From assembly GCF_012524115.1 (NCBI RefSeq), contig NZ_JAAZWB010000052.1, forward strand, positions 44,269 through 108,268: a stretch of 64,000 bases of DNA, in the 5' to 3' direction. Each line of letters opens with the position of its first letter. Within the stretch, counting starts at the first letter, position 1. The translations under genes and the position numbers were made by a program. Below, one piece after another: positions 54,529 to 63,588 of the stretch. Source of the DNA: Bacillus sp. RO1. GTDB taxonomy: Bacteria; Bacillota; Bacilli; Bacillales; Bacillaceae_I. The notes beneath the pieces are model-generated. The model saw nothing but the letters and a program-made list of their open reading frames with translations. It was not told where the DNA came from and searched no databases.

Positions 54529-55365
54529 TTGAATGTAGTAAGGAATGATAAAGGTTATACTATTCTGATTGTTCTTCTTACAATTGTAGTAATTGGCCTG
54601 ATAGCACCACCACTAATTAACAGCGTTATGAGCAGTTCCCTTCAAAATAAAAAAACGGAAGAAAATGTACAACTTGAGAATCTAACTGAGATGGGAATTC
54701 ATTATTTTAGAAATGATGTGGCGAAGAATATTACTGCTAGTGGCATGACTACAGCGAAGAGTCCTGATGAGATTATGGCTGTGTTAAAAAAGGTAGATGA
54801 AGCGGAATTGATCTCATTAGATACAGACAGTGGTACGATGAAGTATCGAGTGGGGTACATAAATGAAGTGAGATATGATCCTGAGGATTCAAACTATATT
54901 CTGATTGATTATATGAGTGAAGCATATGTTAATGATGCCAAGGATGACAAAGTGGAAACATATCGCTTGAAGTACACTGGTCCACCTGTAGATGATGAAG
55001 ATAAAGAACAACCACCATCGTCTGGCGGAAATGATAGAAGCTGCTTAGACTTAAATAGTAATAATGGAAAAATTCACCTTTCCGGACAAACATATTGTTA
55101 TCTTAACGGTAGCTTTGTTATTGATGAGACAATTAAGATTACCGGTCAAGCTAAGCTTGAAATCGATGGCTCCGTTGTTTTTAGCAAATCCGTTGATATT
55201 GCAGGACAAGGGAAATTAGATATATTTGGATCCATTCATTTTAAGGAGAATGTCTTTGTAAGAGGTAATGGAAAAATTATTATTGATGGCTCAGAAAAGT
55301 TTGACAAAACACCATCAAGAAAAGGTAACGGCAGTATCAAAGTTAATAACCAAGAATACAAATAA
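54529..55365 (+). CDS. Minor pilin-like protein (PilX/GspK-like) with beta-helix-type repeats
   Basis: 278 aa. N-terminus NDKG before YTILIVLLTIVVIGLIAPP, lacking Glu5 (Ile instead), as in GspK-type tip pilins. The C-terminal 95 residues hold about four 20-residue units (IKITGQAKLEIDGSVVF, SVDIAGQGKLDIFGSIHF, VFVRGNGKIIIDGSEKF) similar to those of the divergent 422-aa gene. Start is TTG 54529 after GAAGGGGGA. A terminator follows. Confidence 0.78.
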   Translation: MNVVRNDKGYTILIVLLTIVVIGLIAPPLINSVMSSSLQNKKTEENVQLENLTEMGIHYFRNDVAKNITASGMTTAKSPDEIMAVLKKVDEAELISLDTDSGTMKYRVGYINEVRYDPEDSNYILIDYMSEAYVNDAKDDKVETYRLKYTGPPVDDEDKEQPPSSGGNDRSCLDLNSNNGKIHLSGQTYCYLNGSFVIDETIKITGQAKLEIDGSVVFSKSVDIAGQGKLDIFGSIHFKENVFVRGNGKIIIDGSEKFDKTPSRKGNGSIKVNNQEYK

Positions 55366-55396
55366 ACTTTCTCTTCATAGGGAAAGTTTTTCTTTT
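55364..55396 (+). terminator. Terminator of the minor-pilin pair
   Basis: AAACTTTC pairs with GGAAAGTTT, followed by TTTCTTTTT, directly at the stop codon. Confidence 0.7.
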
Positions 55397-55472
55397 TGCA
55401 CAATACCTCCGTCATATCCTAACCGGACAAGTCATAAAATGGTACAAACCTATTTCCGGGAAGGGTGTTTAT

Positions 55473-56255
55473 ATGAATGATCGGATAGCGGAAATAAAGA
55501 GACGGGCCGCAAAGAGAAGACGTCAACGGCAAAATCAGTTGCCGAAACGGAACAACATAGGGTCTACGCAACAGTTCATGAGGGATGAGGAAAGATATGG
55601 GGGTTCTAGTTATACCTCTTATGAAGGGGGACCTGATGGAGGCGGGGGACATCCGTTATTTAACAAAGAGCTTTTTCTGTTTAAGATTTTGGCATCGGCG
55701 ATTCTTGTGCTGGTGGTAGCCATCATGTTTCAGAACCCTACAAGTACTTTTGAAAAGCCGCGTCAGTTTGTTTCTGAAACGATGGAGCAGAGTTTTCAGT
55801 TTGCAGCGTTCACTTCTTGGTATGAGGAGAAATTCGGGAAATCGTTGGCGTTGTTGCCATTGCCGAAAAGTACCGATCAGCCAAACGTCAATGCGGATGA
55901 TTATGTGATACCGGCTTCCGGACGGGTTTTCGAAAGCTTTGAAGCGAATGGGCAGGGTGTGATGGTGGAAACAATGGCTCATTCGAATGTAGAGGCGATG
56001 AATGGTGGGTTTGTATCGTTTGTGGGGAACAGAGAGGATACAGGCAAGACGATTATCATCCAGCATCCAGATGATAGTTATACGTGGTATGGGCAGCTTG
56101 GAGAAGTAGATGTGAAGCTTTTTGATTTTATTGAAACGGGCGATGTGCTTGGTAAAACGACGGTGCTTGAAGACGGTTCAAAAGGGATGTTTTATTTTGC
56201 GATCCAGAAAGATAATGAATTTATCGACCCTATGCAGGTGATCTCATTTGAATAA
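55473..56255 (+). CDS. spoIVFA: Stage IV sporulation protein FA (SpoIVFA)
   Basis: 260-aa membrane regulator holding SpoIVFB inactive until the forespore signal. A very basic N-terminus, one transmembrane helix (about 68-88) and a C-terminal degenerate M23/LytM domain (about 145-258, DDYVIPASGRVFESF, IIIQHPDDSYTWYGQL). GGGAAGGG precedes ATG 55473. It overlaps spoIVFB by eight bases. Confidence 0.93.
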   Translation: MNDRIAEIKRRAAKRRRQRQNQLPKRNNIGSTQQFMRDEERYGGSSYTSYEGGPDGGGGHPLFNKELFLFKILASAILVLVVAIMFQNPTSTFEKPRQFVSETMEQSFQFAAFTSWYEEKFGKSLALLPLPKSTDQPNVNADDYVIPASGRVFESFEANGQGVMVETMAHSNVEAMNGGFVSFVGNREDTGKTIIIQHPDDSYTWYGQLGEVDVKLFDFIETGDVLGKTTVLEDGSKGMFYFAIQKDNEFIDPMQVISFE

Positions 56256-57117
56256 TAAATGGCTGAGGCTAGTACAGAAGATTCATGTACATCCACTTAT
56301 GTGGTTTCTCGCCGGGTTGGCCATTTTAACGGCGAATTTCCGGGAGTTGCTTATTTTGTTTTTTATTGTTTTTATCCACGAATTGGGCCATGGGATTGCG
56401 GCAACTCACTATAATTGGCGCATCAAACAGGTATTGTTGCTGCCATTTGGTGGGGTTGCCGAAATGGAGGAGCATGGAAACCGTCCGTTAAAAGAGGAAT
56501 TGGTTGTGACGCTTGCTGGTCCGCTGCAGCATGTATGGCTTTCAGCGGGCGCATTCCTACTTTTCAAGCTTGGCTATCTTTCTGCTGGCATGTGGGAGAT
56601 GTTTTTTACTTTTAATATCATGATTTTCCTCGTGAACCTTTTGCCGATCTGGCCGTTGGATGGAGGGAAAATCATGGGGTTGTTGTTTAGTCGTACGTCC
56701 GCTTTTGCACAGGCGCATGAGCGAACGTTGCAAGCTTCCTTTGTGTTCTTGGCGCTTTTTTGTACAACATATTTGGTCATTGACCCGTTGCACATTAATA
56801 TATGGATCATCACAGTGTTCCTGTTTTTTTCCTTATATACAGAGTGGAAGCAACGTCACTTTGTCTTTATGCGCTTTTTGATGGAGCGTTATTATGGAAA
56901 GAATAATTCGTTTTCTACAATTACGCCTATTGTTGTGGATGAAAAAGAGAAGATTCATCAGGTGCTTCAAAAGTTCAAGCGGGACTGCAAGCACAGTATC
57001 ATCGTTATGAAGGGGAAGGACAAACAGCCTCCGCTTGATGAAAATGAACTGCTTCATGCTTATTTCAAGGAGAAGTTGACGACAATTGATATAGGAGATA
57101 TCCTGTATTCATACTAA
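56248..57117 (+). CDS. spoIVFB: Intramembrane metalloprotease SpoIVFB (site-2 protease)
   Basis: 289-aa M50 protease that cuts pro-sigma-K in the mother cell. Zinc motif IHELGHG (HExxH) and LLPIWPLDGGKI supply the catalytic residues within six hydrophobic helices. The C-terminal CBS-like domain (about 220-289) senses ATP in B. subtilis. Start is TTG 56248, overlapping spoIVFA. Confidence 0.94.
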   Translation: MNNKWLRLVQKIHVHPLMWFLAGLAILTANFRELLILFFIVFIHELGHGIAATHYNWRIKQVLLLPFGGVAEMEEHGNRPLKEELVVTLAGPLQHVWLSAGAFLLFKLGYLSAGMWEMFFTFNIMIFLVNLLPIWPLDGGKIMGLLFSRTSAFAQAHERTLQASFVFLALFCTTYLVIDPLHINIWIITVFLFFSLYTEWKQRHFVFMRFLMERYYGKNNSFSTITPIVVDEKEKIHQVLQKFKRDCKHSIIVMKGKDKQPPLDENELLHAYFKEKLTTIDIGDILYSY

Positions 57118-57148
57118 AAACTTCACTTCGAAAGCTGAGGCTAATTCA

Positions 57149-58600
57149 TTGATAGAGTTAATTATGGATATGAAGGCGACGGAAAAAAGAGTCGCGATAA
57201 AAGAGGATGATAAAATTGTCGAATTGTTGATTGACCGGCCGACAACGCATCCGATAGAAGGGAATATTTATGTTGGTCGCGTTGTGAATGTCCTGCCAGG
57301 CATGCAAGCCGCTTTTGTTGATTTTGGACAAAAGAAGCCGGGATATCTTCACCGCGACCATTTGTGTTCCTATCAAACCTCCAAGCTTTCTAAAGCGGAA
57401 AAGGAACAGAAAGGGATCTCTCATTTTGTCCATCAAGGGGAAGCAATTCTTGTACAGGTGGTAAAGGAGGGCGAGGGAACAAAAGGGGCAAAATTAACTG
57501 GGCTTCTAGAGTTTCCAGGAACACATATCGTGTATCAGCCTTATGGAAAATACAAAGCGATTTCCAAGAAAATGTCGGATGCCAAAAGACAGGAATGGAG
57601 AAAGCTTCTGCAAGAATGGCTGACTTCGGATGAAGGGGTTATTTTACGAACGGCAAGTGAGCATGTTGAGGCAGATGTGGTAGAGGCAGAACTGCTAGAG
57701 TTACAGCGACAGTTCCTTGAGGTGCATGAGAAACAGAGTGCATCAGTAAAGGTTCCTTCTCTTGTCCACGAAGAGGATCATTTTTTATCCAAAATTATTC
57801 GGGAGATCCCATCTACTGAGGTAAAACTTGTGGAGGTAGACCATGCGGGGACTTCGCAGTTTTTGAAAAAGAAGGGCTATCCTGTCCGATTTTATCAAGG
57901 CAAGGAAGGCATTTTTAAAAGAAGGGGCATGGAACAGGAGCTCGAGAAAGCGTTGAAACGGATTGTTTGGCTGCCAAGCGGCGGATATATCATTATCGAA
58001 CATACTGAAGCGATGACGGTCATCGATGTGAACACAGGCAAATACATAGGGAAGACGGGGCTGCAAGAGACCGTGTTGAAAACCAACCTCGAGGCTGCAG
58101 TGGAAATTGCAAGACAGCTTCGCCTAAGGCAAATCGGTGGTATCATTGTAGTTGATTTCATTGATATGGCAAGTGACGCTGAACGGGAGCAGGTTTTGCG
58201 GATGGTTAAGGTTGCTGCTCGTAAAGATCGGTCCCATGTCAGAGTGATTGGATTTACAGAATTAAATCTGCTTCAGTTGACGCGTAAAAAAGTTCGTGAG
58301 CCGTTGACAAAGATGTTGTTGCAACCTTGTTCACCTTGTGACGGGAAAGGGGTGGTGTTCTCTGTGGATACCGTCACCTACCAGCTGGAACGGGAACTGT
58401 TGGAGTATAAGGGGAGCGATATGGAAGCTGTAGTTGTGGAAGCAAGTCCTGAAGTCGTGGACAAGCTGATGGGGTTACCTGATATAATGGAGCGAAGTGG
58501 ACTTCAGATTTATTTTATAGAAAAAGACGGGGTACCACGTTTTGACATACGTTTTGCCGGTTCTATTGAGGATGCGAAAGAAAGGGTAAAAACGCTGTGA
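57149..58600 (+). CDS. rng: Ribonuclease G/E family endoribonuclease
   Basis: 483-aa Rne/Rng family protein with an S1 domain (about 35-120, VGRVVNVLPGMQAAFVDFGQ), the metal-binding DxxxxxD sites VIDVNTGKYIG and VVDFIDMA, and a zinc-link CSPCDGKG. Much shorter than RNase E, so RNase G type. B. subtilis lacks this family, but many Bacillaceae carry it between spoIVFB and rplU. Start TTG 57149. Confidence 0.92.
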   Translation: MIELIMDMKATEKRVAIKEDDKIVELLIDRPTTHPIEGNIYVGRVVNVLPGMQAAFVDFGQKKPGYLHRDHLCSYQTSKLSKAEKEQKGISHFVHQGEAILVQVVKEGEGTKGAKLTGLLEFPGTHIVYQPYGKYKAISKKMSDAKRQEWRKLLQEWLTSDEGVILRTASEHVEADVVEAELLELQRQFLEVHEKQSASVKVPSLVHEEDHFLSKIIREIPSTEVKLVEVDHAGTSQFLKKKGYPVRFYQGKEGIFKRRGMEQELEKALKRIVWLPSGGYIIIEHTEAMTVIDVNTGKYIGKTGLQETVLKTNLEAAVEIARQLRLRQIGGIIVVDFIDMASDAEREQVLRMVKVAARKDRSHVRVIGFTELNLLQLTRKKVREPLTKMLLQPCSPCDGKGVVFSVDTVTYQLERELLEYKGSDMEAVVVEASPEVVDKLMGLPDIMERSGLQIYFIEKDGVPRFDIRFAGSIEDAKERVKTL

Positions 58601-58607
58601 AACCTTA

Positions 58608-58637
58608 TTGACATAAGGGTTTGGAATATGCTAAGAT
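58608..58637 (+). promoter_or_regulatory. Promoter of the rplU operon
   Basis: Consensus TTGACA (58608-58613), 18 bases, TAAGAT (58632-58637) with an extended TGC. Confidence 0.8.
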
Positions 58638-58639
58638 GT

Positions 58640-58755
58640 TCTTTGTTAGTTTGTAGCACCCGTGCTACAACCGCACAGTCCAGGTTCCATGAAATATGGG
58701 CGTGAAATCGTTACATATACCTGACACTGGCGAGTCTGAGTCTATTGAGGAGGTG
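58640..58755 (+). promoter_or_regulatory. L21 leader RNA (autoregulatory 5' UTR of rplU-prp-rpmA)
   Basis: Position and the perfect hairpin GTAGCAC-CC-GTGCTAC (58653-58668), followed by AACCGCACAG and a longer CAGG/CCTG pairing, match the Firmicutes L21 leader. It is expected to bind L21 and feed back on the operon. Confidence 0.75.
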
Positions 58756-58762
58756 CAAGAGA

Positions 58763-59071
58763 ATGTACGCAATTATTGAAACAGGTGGTAAGCAAATCAA
58801 GGTTGAAGCAGGTCAAACGATCTACATCGAAAAACTTGATGGTGCTGCTGGAGATGTAGTAACTTTCGACAAAGTTCTTTTCGTTGGTGGCGACAATGTT
58901 AAAGTTGGTAGCCCACTAGTAGCGGGAGCAACTGTAACGGCTAAAGTTGAGAAACAAGGTCGTGCGAAGAAGATTACTGTATTCAAGTACAAAGCGAAGA
59001 AAAACTACCGTAAAAAACAAGGTCATCGTCAACCTTACACAAAAGTTACTGTTGATGCAATCAACCTGTAA
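58763..59071 (+). CDS. rplU: 50S ribosomal protein L21
   Basis: 102 aa, [18 protein letters not shown] ... [14 protein letters not shown], typical length. GAGGAGGT eight bases before ATG 58763 decides the start over the frame beginning at 58745. First gene of rplU-prp-rpmA. Confidence 0.97.
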   Translation: MYAIIETGGKQIKVEAGQTIYIEKLDGAAGDVVTFDKVLFVGGDNVKVGSPLVAGATVTAKVEKQGRAKKITVFKYKAKKNYRKKQGHRQPYTKVTVDAINL

Positions 59072-59086
59072 TTTAAAGGTGATCGG

Positions 59087-59413
59087 ATGATTAAAGTTAC
59101 AATTAAGCGAGACGATCACAAGCTGATCCAATCGTTTACCATAACTGGACATGCTAACTTTGCCAAAAAGGGTGCAGACATTGTGTGTGCCGGTGTTTCT
59201 GCTGTATCTTTCGGTGCAGTGAACGCGGTCATGTCATTATGTCAGGTTACTCCTTATATTGAGCAAGGTGCAGATGGATTTTTAAAGTGCTCGGTTCCAT
59301 CCGGTTTGGATGAGGCGACACATGAGAAGGTACAGCTGTTGCTAGAAGGTATGGTTGTGTCTTTAGAGACGATTGAACGTGACTATGGAAATTATATAAC
59401 CATTTCTAAGTAG
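59087..59413 (+). CDS. prp: Ribosomal-processing cysteine protease Prp
   Basis: 108 aa with catalytic His22 (TGHANF) and Cys34 (DIVCAGVSA). It removes the N-terminal extension of L27 encoded by the next gene. It lies between rplU and rpmA, as in Firmicutes generally (B. subtilis ysxB). Confidence 0.95.
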   Translation: MIKVTIKRDDHKLIQSFTITGHANFAKKGADIVCAGVSAVSFGAVNAVMSLCQVTPYIEQGADGFLKCSVPSGLDEATHEKVQLLLEGMVVSLETIERDYGNYITISK

Positions 59414-59425
59414 GAGGTGGAATAC

Positions 59426-59716
59426 ATGTTAAGATTAGATCTTCAGTTCTTTGCTTCCAAAAAGGGAGTAGGTAGTACTAAAAACGGTCGTGACTCTATC
59501 TCTAAGCGTCTTGGCGCTAAGCGTGCAGACGGTCAACTAGTATCTGGTGGTTCTATTTTATACCGTCAACGCGGTACTAAAATTTACCCAGGAGCAAACG
59601 TTGGACGTGGTGGAGACGATACATTGTTCGCGAAGGTTGACGGAATCGTTCGTTACGAGCGTCTAGGCCGTGACCGCAAACAAGTTAGCGTATATCCTGT
59701 TGCTCAAGAAGCATAA
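59426..59716 (+). CDS. rpmA: 50S ribosomal protein L27 (precursor with Prp-cleaved extension)
   Basis: 96 aa. The N-terminus [14 protein letters not shown] carries the Prp cleavage site after Phe9. TAGGAGGTGGAATAC before ATG 59426 decides the start. A terminator follows. Confidence 0.97.
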   Translation: MLRLDLQFFASKKGVGSTKNGRDSISKRLGAKRADGQLVSGGSILYRQRGTKIYPGANVGRGGDDTLFAKVDGIVRYERLGRDRKQVSVYPVAQEA

Positions 59717-59725
59717 TTCCAAAGG

Positions 59726-59759
59726 AACTCTAGCCTATGTTTAGGTTAGAGTTTTTTTA
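59726..59759 (+). terminator. Terminator of rplU-prp-rpmA
   Basis: AACTCTAGCCT pairs with AGGTTAGAGTT (one G-U), followed by seven Ts. Confidence 0.88.
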
Positions 59760-59830
59760 ATGCGCCGGATAAACGCGTAATCCGACTAGCGGCAGACACC
59801 ACGTGTTAGATAGAAGGTAACTTGATATTA

Positions 59831-59885
59831 TTCGACATCGTTAACGAAAATCCTTTGGGGGTCTGACCCCCTTTTCTTCTTTTTT
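59831..59885 (+). repeat. Short dispersed repeat centred on GGGGGTCTGACCCCC, copy 2
   Basis: TCGACATCGTTAACGAAAATCC, then GGGGGTCTGACCCCC (59856-59871) and a T-rich tract. It matches 15891-15940. Confidence 0.55.
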
Positions 59886-59888
59886 TGT

Positions 59889-59897
59889 GCTATAATC
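59889..59897 (+). promoter_or_regulatory. Extended -10 promoter element of spo0B
   Basis: TGCTATAAT is a perfect extended -10, about 53 bases before the spo0B start. Confidence 0.55.
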
Positions 59898-59949
59898 GAC
59901 ATAGTTAAGTAGGATTTGGAATTAAAGTTTGGACTAGGGGTACGGTATT

Positions 59950-60480
59950 ATGAGAAATAGAGGGACGTTGGATGTGTTGCGTCATTCGAGGCATGATTGG
60001 CTGAATCAGATTCAGTTAATTAAGGCGAATTTGTCGCTTGGACGTTTGGAGCGAGTGAATAATTTGATAGAGGAGATTGTGCTTGAGGCCAATCACGAAT
60101 CCAACTTGACGAATTTACAAGCCCCTGCATTTGCGGAATATCTGATTACTTTCCATTGGGAACCGAGATTATTTTCCATGGAATATGAAATCATCGGAGA
60201 GCCTGTAAATCTGTCAAAAGCGGATGAGCTATTGTACAAATGGATTTCTTCTTTGTTTACCGACCTAGAAAATGCGGTAAACAAAAAAGCAGATAACCAT
60301 TTGTTTTTAAGTTTGCATATAGAAGAGGCGGAAATTCGTTTCTTTTTTGATATAAATGGAATACTAGAAGATACAGACTTTTTAACGGAGTGGCTGCAAA
60401 GACAGCCGGAGCGTTTCTCAGTGGTCGAACAAGAAATAACCCTTGAGCAAAGTACCATCCAAGTGTCTTACAAGTTTTAA
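59950..60480 (+). CDS. spo0B: Sporulation phosphotransferase Spo0B
   Basis: 176-aa phosphorelay protein passing phosphate from Spo0F to Spo0A. The phosphoaccepting histidine is His15 in LRHSRHDWLNQIQLIKAN, followed by the four-helix dimer and a degenerate ATPase-like domain. The N-terminus is about 15 residues shorter than in B. subtilis, where the histidine is His30. obg follows after 55 bases. Confidence 0.88.
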   Translation: MRNRGTLDVLRHSRHDWLNQIQLIKANLSLGRLERVNNLIEEIVLEANHESNLTNLQAPAFAEYLITFHWEPRLFSMEYEIIGEPVNLSKADELLYKWISSLFTDLENAVNKKADNHLFLSLHIEEAEIRFFFDINGILEDTDFLTEWLQRQPERFSVVEQEITLEQSTIQVSYKF

Positions 60481-60490
60481 AAAATGAACG

Positions 60491-60514
60491 CAAAAGGTTT
60501 TTATTTACCTTTTG
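60491..60514 (+). promoter_or_regulatory. Perfect hairpin between spo0B and obg
   Basis: CAAAAGGT (60491-60498) and ACCTTTTG (60507-60514) flank TTTTATTT. It has no following T run, so it may affect mRNA stability rather than terminate. Confidence 0.4.
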
Positions 60515-60535
60515 ACATATCGGAGTGAATAATCA

Positions 60536-61819
60536 ATGTTTGTCGATCAGGTCAAGATTTATGTAAAAGGTGGCGACGGTGGGAACGGAATGGTTGCCTT
60601 TCGTCGTGAAAAATATGTACCGGATGGTGGACCAGCCGGCGGTGATGGCGGAAAAGGAGCGGACGTCATTCTTCAAGTAGAAGAAGGCTTGCGCACACTG
60701 ATGGATTTCCGTTACAAACGTCACTTTAAAGCAAACCGTGGAGAACACGGAATGTCCAAAAACCAGCATGGAAGAAATTCTGAAGCCATGATTGTTAAGG
60801 TTCCACCGGGAACGGTTGTTATGGACGATGATACTAAAGAAACATTGGCTGACTTAACAGAACACGGCCAGCAATATGTAGTAGCAAAGGGTGGCCGCGG
60901 AGGTCGCGGTAATACACGCTTTGCTACACCAAGAAACCCTGCTCCAGAAGTTTCCGAAAACGGGGAGCCAGGTCAAGAGCGCTATGTTGTCCTTGAATTA
61001 AAAGTTCTTGCGGACGTTGGGCTTGTTGGCTTCCCAAGTGTAGGGAAATCAACTCTTCTTTCCGTAGTTTCTGCAGCAAAACCAAAAATTGCGGAATACC
61101 ATTTTACTACGATTGTACCTAACCTTGGGGTAGTAGAAACCGAAGATGGCCGCAGCTTTGTTATGGCTGATTTGCCTGGATTGATTCAAGGGGCACATGA
61201 AGGTGTGGGGCTTGGTCATCAATTCCTTCGTCACATTGAGCGTACAAGGGTCATCATCCATGTCGTGGATATGGGCGGATTAGAAGGCCGCGATCCTTAT
61301 GAAGATTACAAAACAATCAATGAAGAGTTGAAAGAATACAATCTGCGTCTGACAGAGCGTGCGCAAATTGTTGTAGCAAACAAGATGGACATGCCGGATG
61401 CAGAAGAAAATCTTGAGACATTTAAGCAGCAAGTAGGCGATGATGTAAAAGTCTTCCCTATCTCTGCGCTAACTCGCAGCGGTCTTCGTGATCTTTTATA
61501 TGCAGTAGCGGATGAGCTTGAACATGCACCAGAATATCCATTATATGAAGAAGAAGCAATTGAGCAACGCGTTGTTTACAAGCATGAGGAAGAAGAGCTA
61601 CCATTCATGATTACACGTGATCCAGACGGTGCCTTTGTACTTTCAGGTGAAAAACTTGAGAAATTGTTTGTAATGACCAACTTCAACCATGAAGAGTCCA
61701 TCAAACGTTTTGCCCGACAGCTTCGTGGTATGGGAGTCGATGAAGCGTTGCGTGCACGCGGTGCCAAAGACGGCGACATCGTTCGTCTACAGAAATACGA
61801 ATTCGAATTTGTTGAATAG
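60536..61819 (+). CDS. obg: GTPase Obg (ObgE/CgtA)
   Basis: 427 aa: glycine-rich Obg fold (1-158, [19 protein letters not shown]), G domain with [15 protein letters not shown] and NKMD, and the C-terminal OCT domain (about 345-427). It acts in 50S assembly, ppGpp response and sporulation. Located after spo0B, as in B. subtilis. Confidence 0.97.
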   Translation: MFVDQVKIYVKGGDGGNGMVAFRREKYVPDGGPAGGDGGKGADVILQVEEGLRTLMDFRYKRHFKANRGEHGMSKNQHGRNSEAMIVKVPPGTVVMDDDTKETLADLTEHGQQYVVAKGGRGGRGNTRFATPRNPAPEVSENGEPGQERYVVLELKVLADVGLVGFPSVGKSTLLSVVSAAKPKIAEYHFTTIVPNLGVVETEDGRSFVMADLPGLIQGAHEGVGLGHQFLRHIERTRVIIHVVDMGGLEGRDPYEDYKTINEELKEYNLRLTERAQIVVANKMDMPDAEENLETFKQQVGDDVKVFPISALTRSGLRDLLYAVADELEHAPEYPLYEEEAIEQRVVYKHEEEELPFMITRDPDGAFVLSGEKLEKLFVMTNFNHEESIKRFARQLRGMGVDEALRARGAKDGDIVRLQKYEFEFVE

Positions 61820-61826
61820 ATTGGCC

Positions 61827-61857
61827 AGAGGGGATAATTCATTTTATCCTCTCTTCT
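61827..61857 (+). terminator. Terminator of spo0B-obg
   Basis: AGAGGGGATAA pairs with TTATCCTCTCT around a short loop, followed by T-rich sequence. Confidence 0.7.
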
Positions 61858-61889
61858 TTACATATACATAATATTTGCAGAAATCACCT

Positions 61890-62019
61890 CCTGTTGACTG
61901 TTGTGTAAGGTGTGAGGCTCCGGCGGGATGTAGCGGTAGACTTGAGACCCCGCAGGTTTGCTGAGGAGGCTAAAGCACCGCTCAACGGAAAGCGAACACC
62001 TGGAACGAAAGTCAACAGG
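61890..62019 (+). repeat. Dispersed intergenic repeat, copy I (type 2)
   Basis: Perfect ends CCTGTTGACT / AGTCAACAGG and the core CTCCGGCGGGATG, GAGACCCCGCAGG, GAGGAGGCTAAAGCACC, CGGAAAGCGAACACC. It lies between the obg terminator and pheB. Confidence 0.92.
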
Positions 62020-62071
62020 AAGTTAACGAGATACTTCAAAAAATATGCCTTAAAAAAAGGAGAGATATCCG

Positions 62072-62515
62072 ATGTTAGAGGAGAAGTTCTTTTTAGTTCG
62101 GGAGGACGTCCTGCCAGAAGCGATGAAAAAGTCGATTGAAGTAAAAGAAATGCTTGCACGCGGCAAAGTGGATTCCATCGCAGAAGCGGTTCAAAAAGTG
62201 GACCTCAGCCGCAGTGCCTTTTACAAATATCGTGACACCGTTTTTCCGTTTCACACCATGGTCAAAGAAAAAATCATGACCTTGTTTTTTCACCTGGAAG
62301 ATCAGACAGGTGCATTATCGCAACTTCTTGCAACGGTAGCAACGGTCGGCTGTAACGTGTTGACCATTCACCAGACCATCCCGTTACAAGGAAAGGCAAA
62401 TGTGACCCTTTCACTGGATATGTCTGGGTTAAAAGGTGATATCAACGCTTTACTTTCCATGCTGAAGCGATTAGAATTTGTAGATAAAGTAGAGATCTTA
62501 GGGACAGGCGCTTAA
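62072..62515 (+). CDS. pheB: ACT domain-containing protein PheB
   Basis: 147 aa: N-terminal helical HTH-like part ([24 protein letters not shown]) and a C-terminal ACT domain (about 70-145, [22 protein letters not shown]) that may bind phenylalanine. AAAAAGGAGAGATATCC precedes the ATG. It lies between obg and pheA, as in B. subtilis. Its exact role is unproven. Confidence 0.92.
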   Translation: MLEEKFFLVREDVLPEAMKKSIEVKEMLARGKVDSIAEAVQKVDLSRSAFYKYRDTVFPFHTMVKEKIMTLFFHLEDQTGALSQLLATVATVGCNVLTIHQTIPLQGKANVTLSLDMSGLKGDINALLSMLKRLEFVDKVEILGTGA

Positions 62516-62571
62516 TTTTTAGTACATGTGTTACCCTAAGGAAGCATAGTGGAGATAGGAGAGTAGAGAGC

Positions 62572-63432
62572 ATGACAAGAATTGGATTTTTAGGACCGAA
62601 AGCAACATTTACTGATATGGCGGTTACAAAATTTTTTCCAGAGTTTAGTAAAAAAGCGTTTTCCACGATACCAGAGTGCATGGATGCAGTGTTAGAAGGT
62701 AAGGTCGACATGGCGGTCGTTCCACTAGAGAACGCTATTGAAGGATCTGTCAATGTGACGCTTGATTACCTTATTCACGACTGTCCTTTGCCGATTGTAG
62801 GCGAACTGACCATTCCAATTAGTCAGCATTTATTAGTTCATCCTGATCATATAAAATATGGCGAAGAGCTGGAAGTAATCTATTCCCACTCCCACGCAAT
62901 TGCCCAATGCCATAAATTCTTACATAAAAACTATCCGAATGCAGTGTATGAAACCACGTCCTCCACTGCCGCTGCTGCAAAACTGATTTCTGATCACAGG
63001 CTTTCCAAAAAGGCTGCGTGCATAGCAAATACACTAGCAGCAAAAGAATATAACTTAAGTGTGTTGCAAGAAAATATTCATGACTATGACAACAATCATA
63101 CCAAGTTTATTATCCTGCATCGCGATGAGTCAGTGATGCTTCAAAATGAAGAGTACGGCAATGTCGGGGAGAAGACTACCCTCATGGTGTCGCTCCCAAC
63201 GGACCAATCGGGCGCACTTCACCAAGTGTTATCCGTATTTGCTTGGAGAAAGCTGAACCTATCAAAAATAGAGTCCCGCCCAATGAAAACGGGTTTGGGT
63301 AACTATTTTTTCATTATTGATATCAATGAGGGAGTGGCTCATCCGTTGATTCCGCCAGCGATTGAGGAGCTGGAGGCACTTGGTTGTTCGGTGAAGGTGT
63401 TGGGGAGATATAATAGTTATTTGTTGAAATAG
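62572..63432 (+). CDS. pheA: Prephenate dehydratase
   Basis: 286-aa enzyme converting prephenate to phenylpyruvate. The catalytic region has the TTSSTAAA motif. The C-terminal ACT domain (about 200-286, PTDQSGALHQVLSVFAWRKLNLSKIESRP) senses phenylalanine through the ESRP motif. A TAGGAGAGTAGAGAGC site precedes ATG 62572. Last conserved gene of the window. Confidence 0.96.
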   Translation: MTRIGFLGPKATFTDMAVTKFFPEFSKKAFSTIPECMDAVLEGKVDMAVVPLENAIEGSVNVTLDYLIHDCPLPIVGELTIPISQHLLVHPDHIKYGEELEVIYSHSHAIAQCHKFLHKNYPNAVYETTSSTAAAAKLISDHRLSKKAACIANTLAAKEYNLSVLQENIHDYDNNHTKFIILHRDESVMLQNEEYGNVGEKTTLMVSLPTDQSGALHQVLSVFAWRKLNLSKIESRPMKTGLGNYFFIIDINEGVAHPLIPPAIEELEALGCSVKVLGRYNSYLLK

Positions 63433-63588
63433 TGATGTTTTGTTAGTAAAATCCGTCTAGAGTTGCTGAAGTAAGGGGCATCTTTGGGCGGGTTTTTGTT
63501 GTTGTTCTATATGACTGAAGTTGGGTAGAAAATAGAGGGAAAGTCAAGTAGAAGCGATTTACTCCCCAAGCAGAGTGGAAATCAGTTG

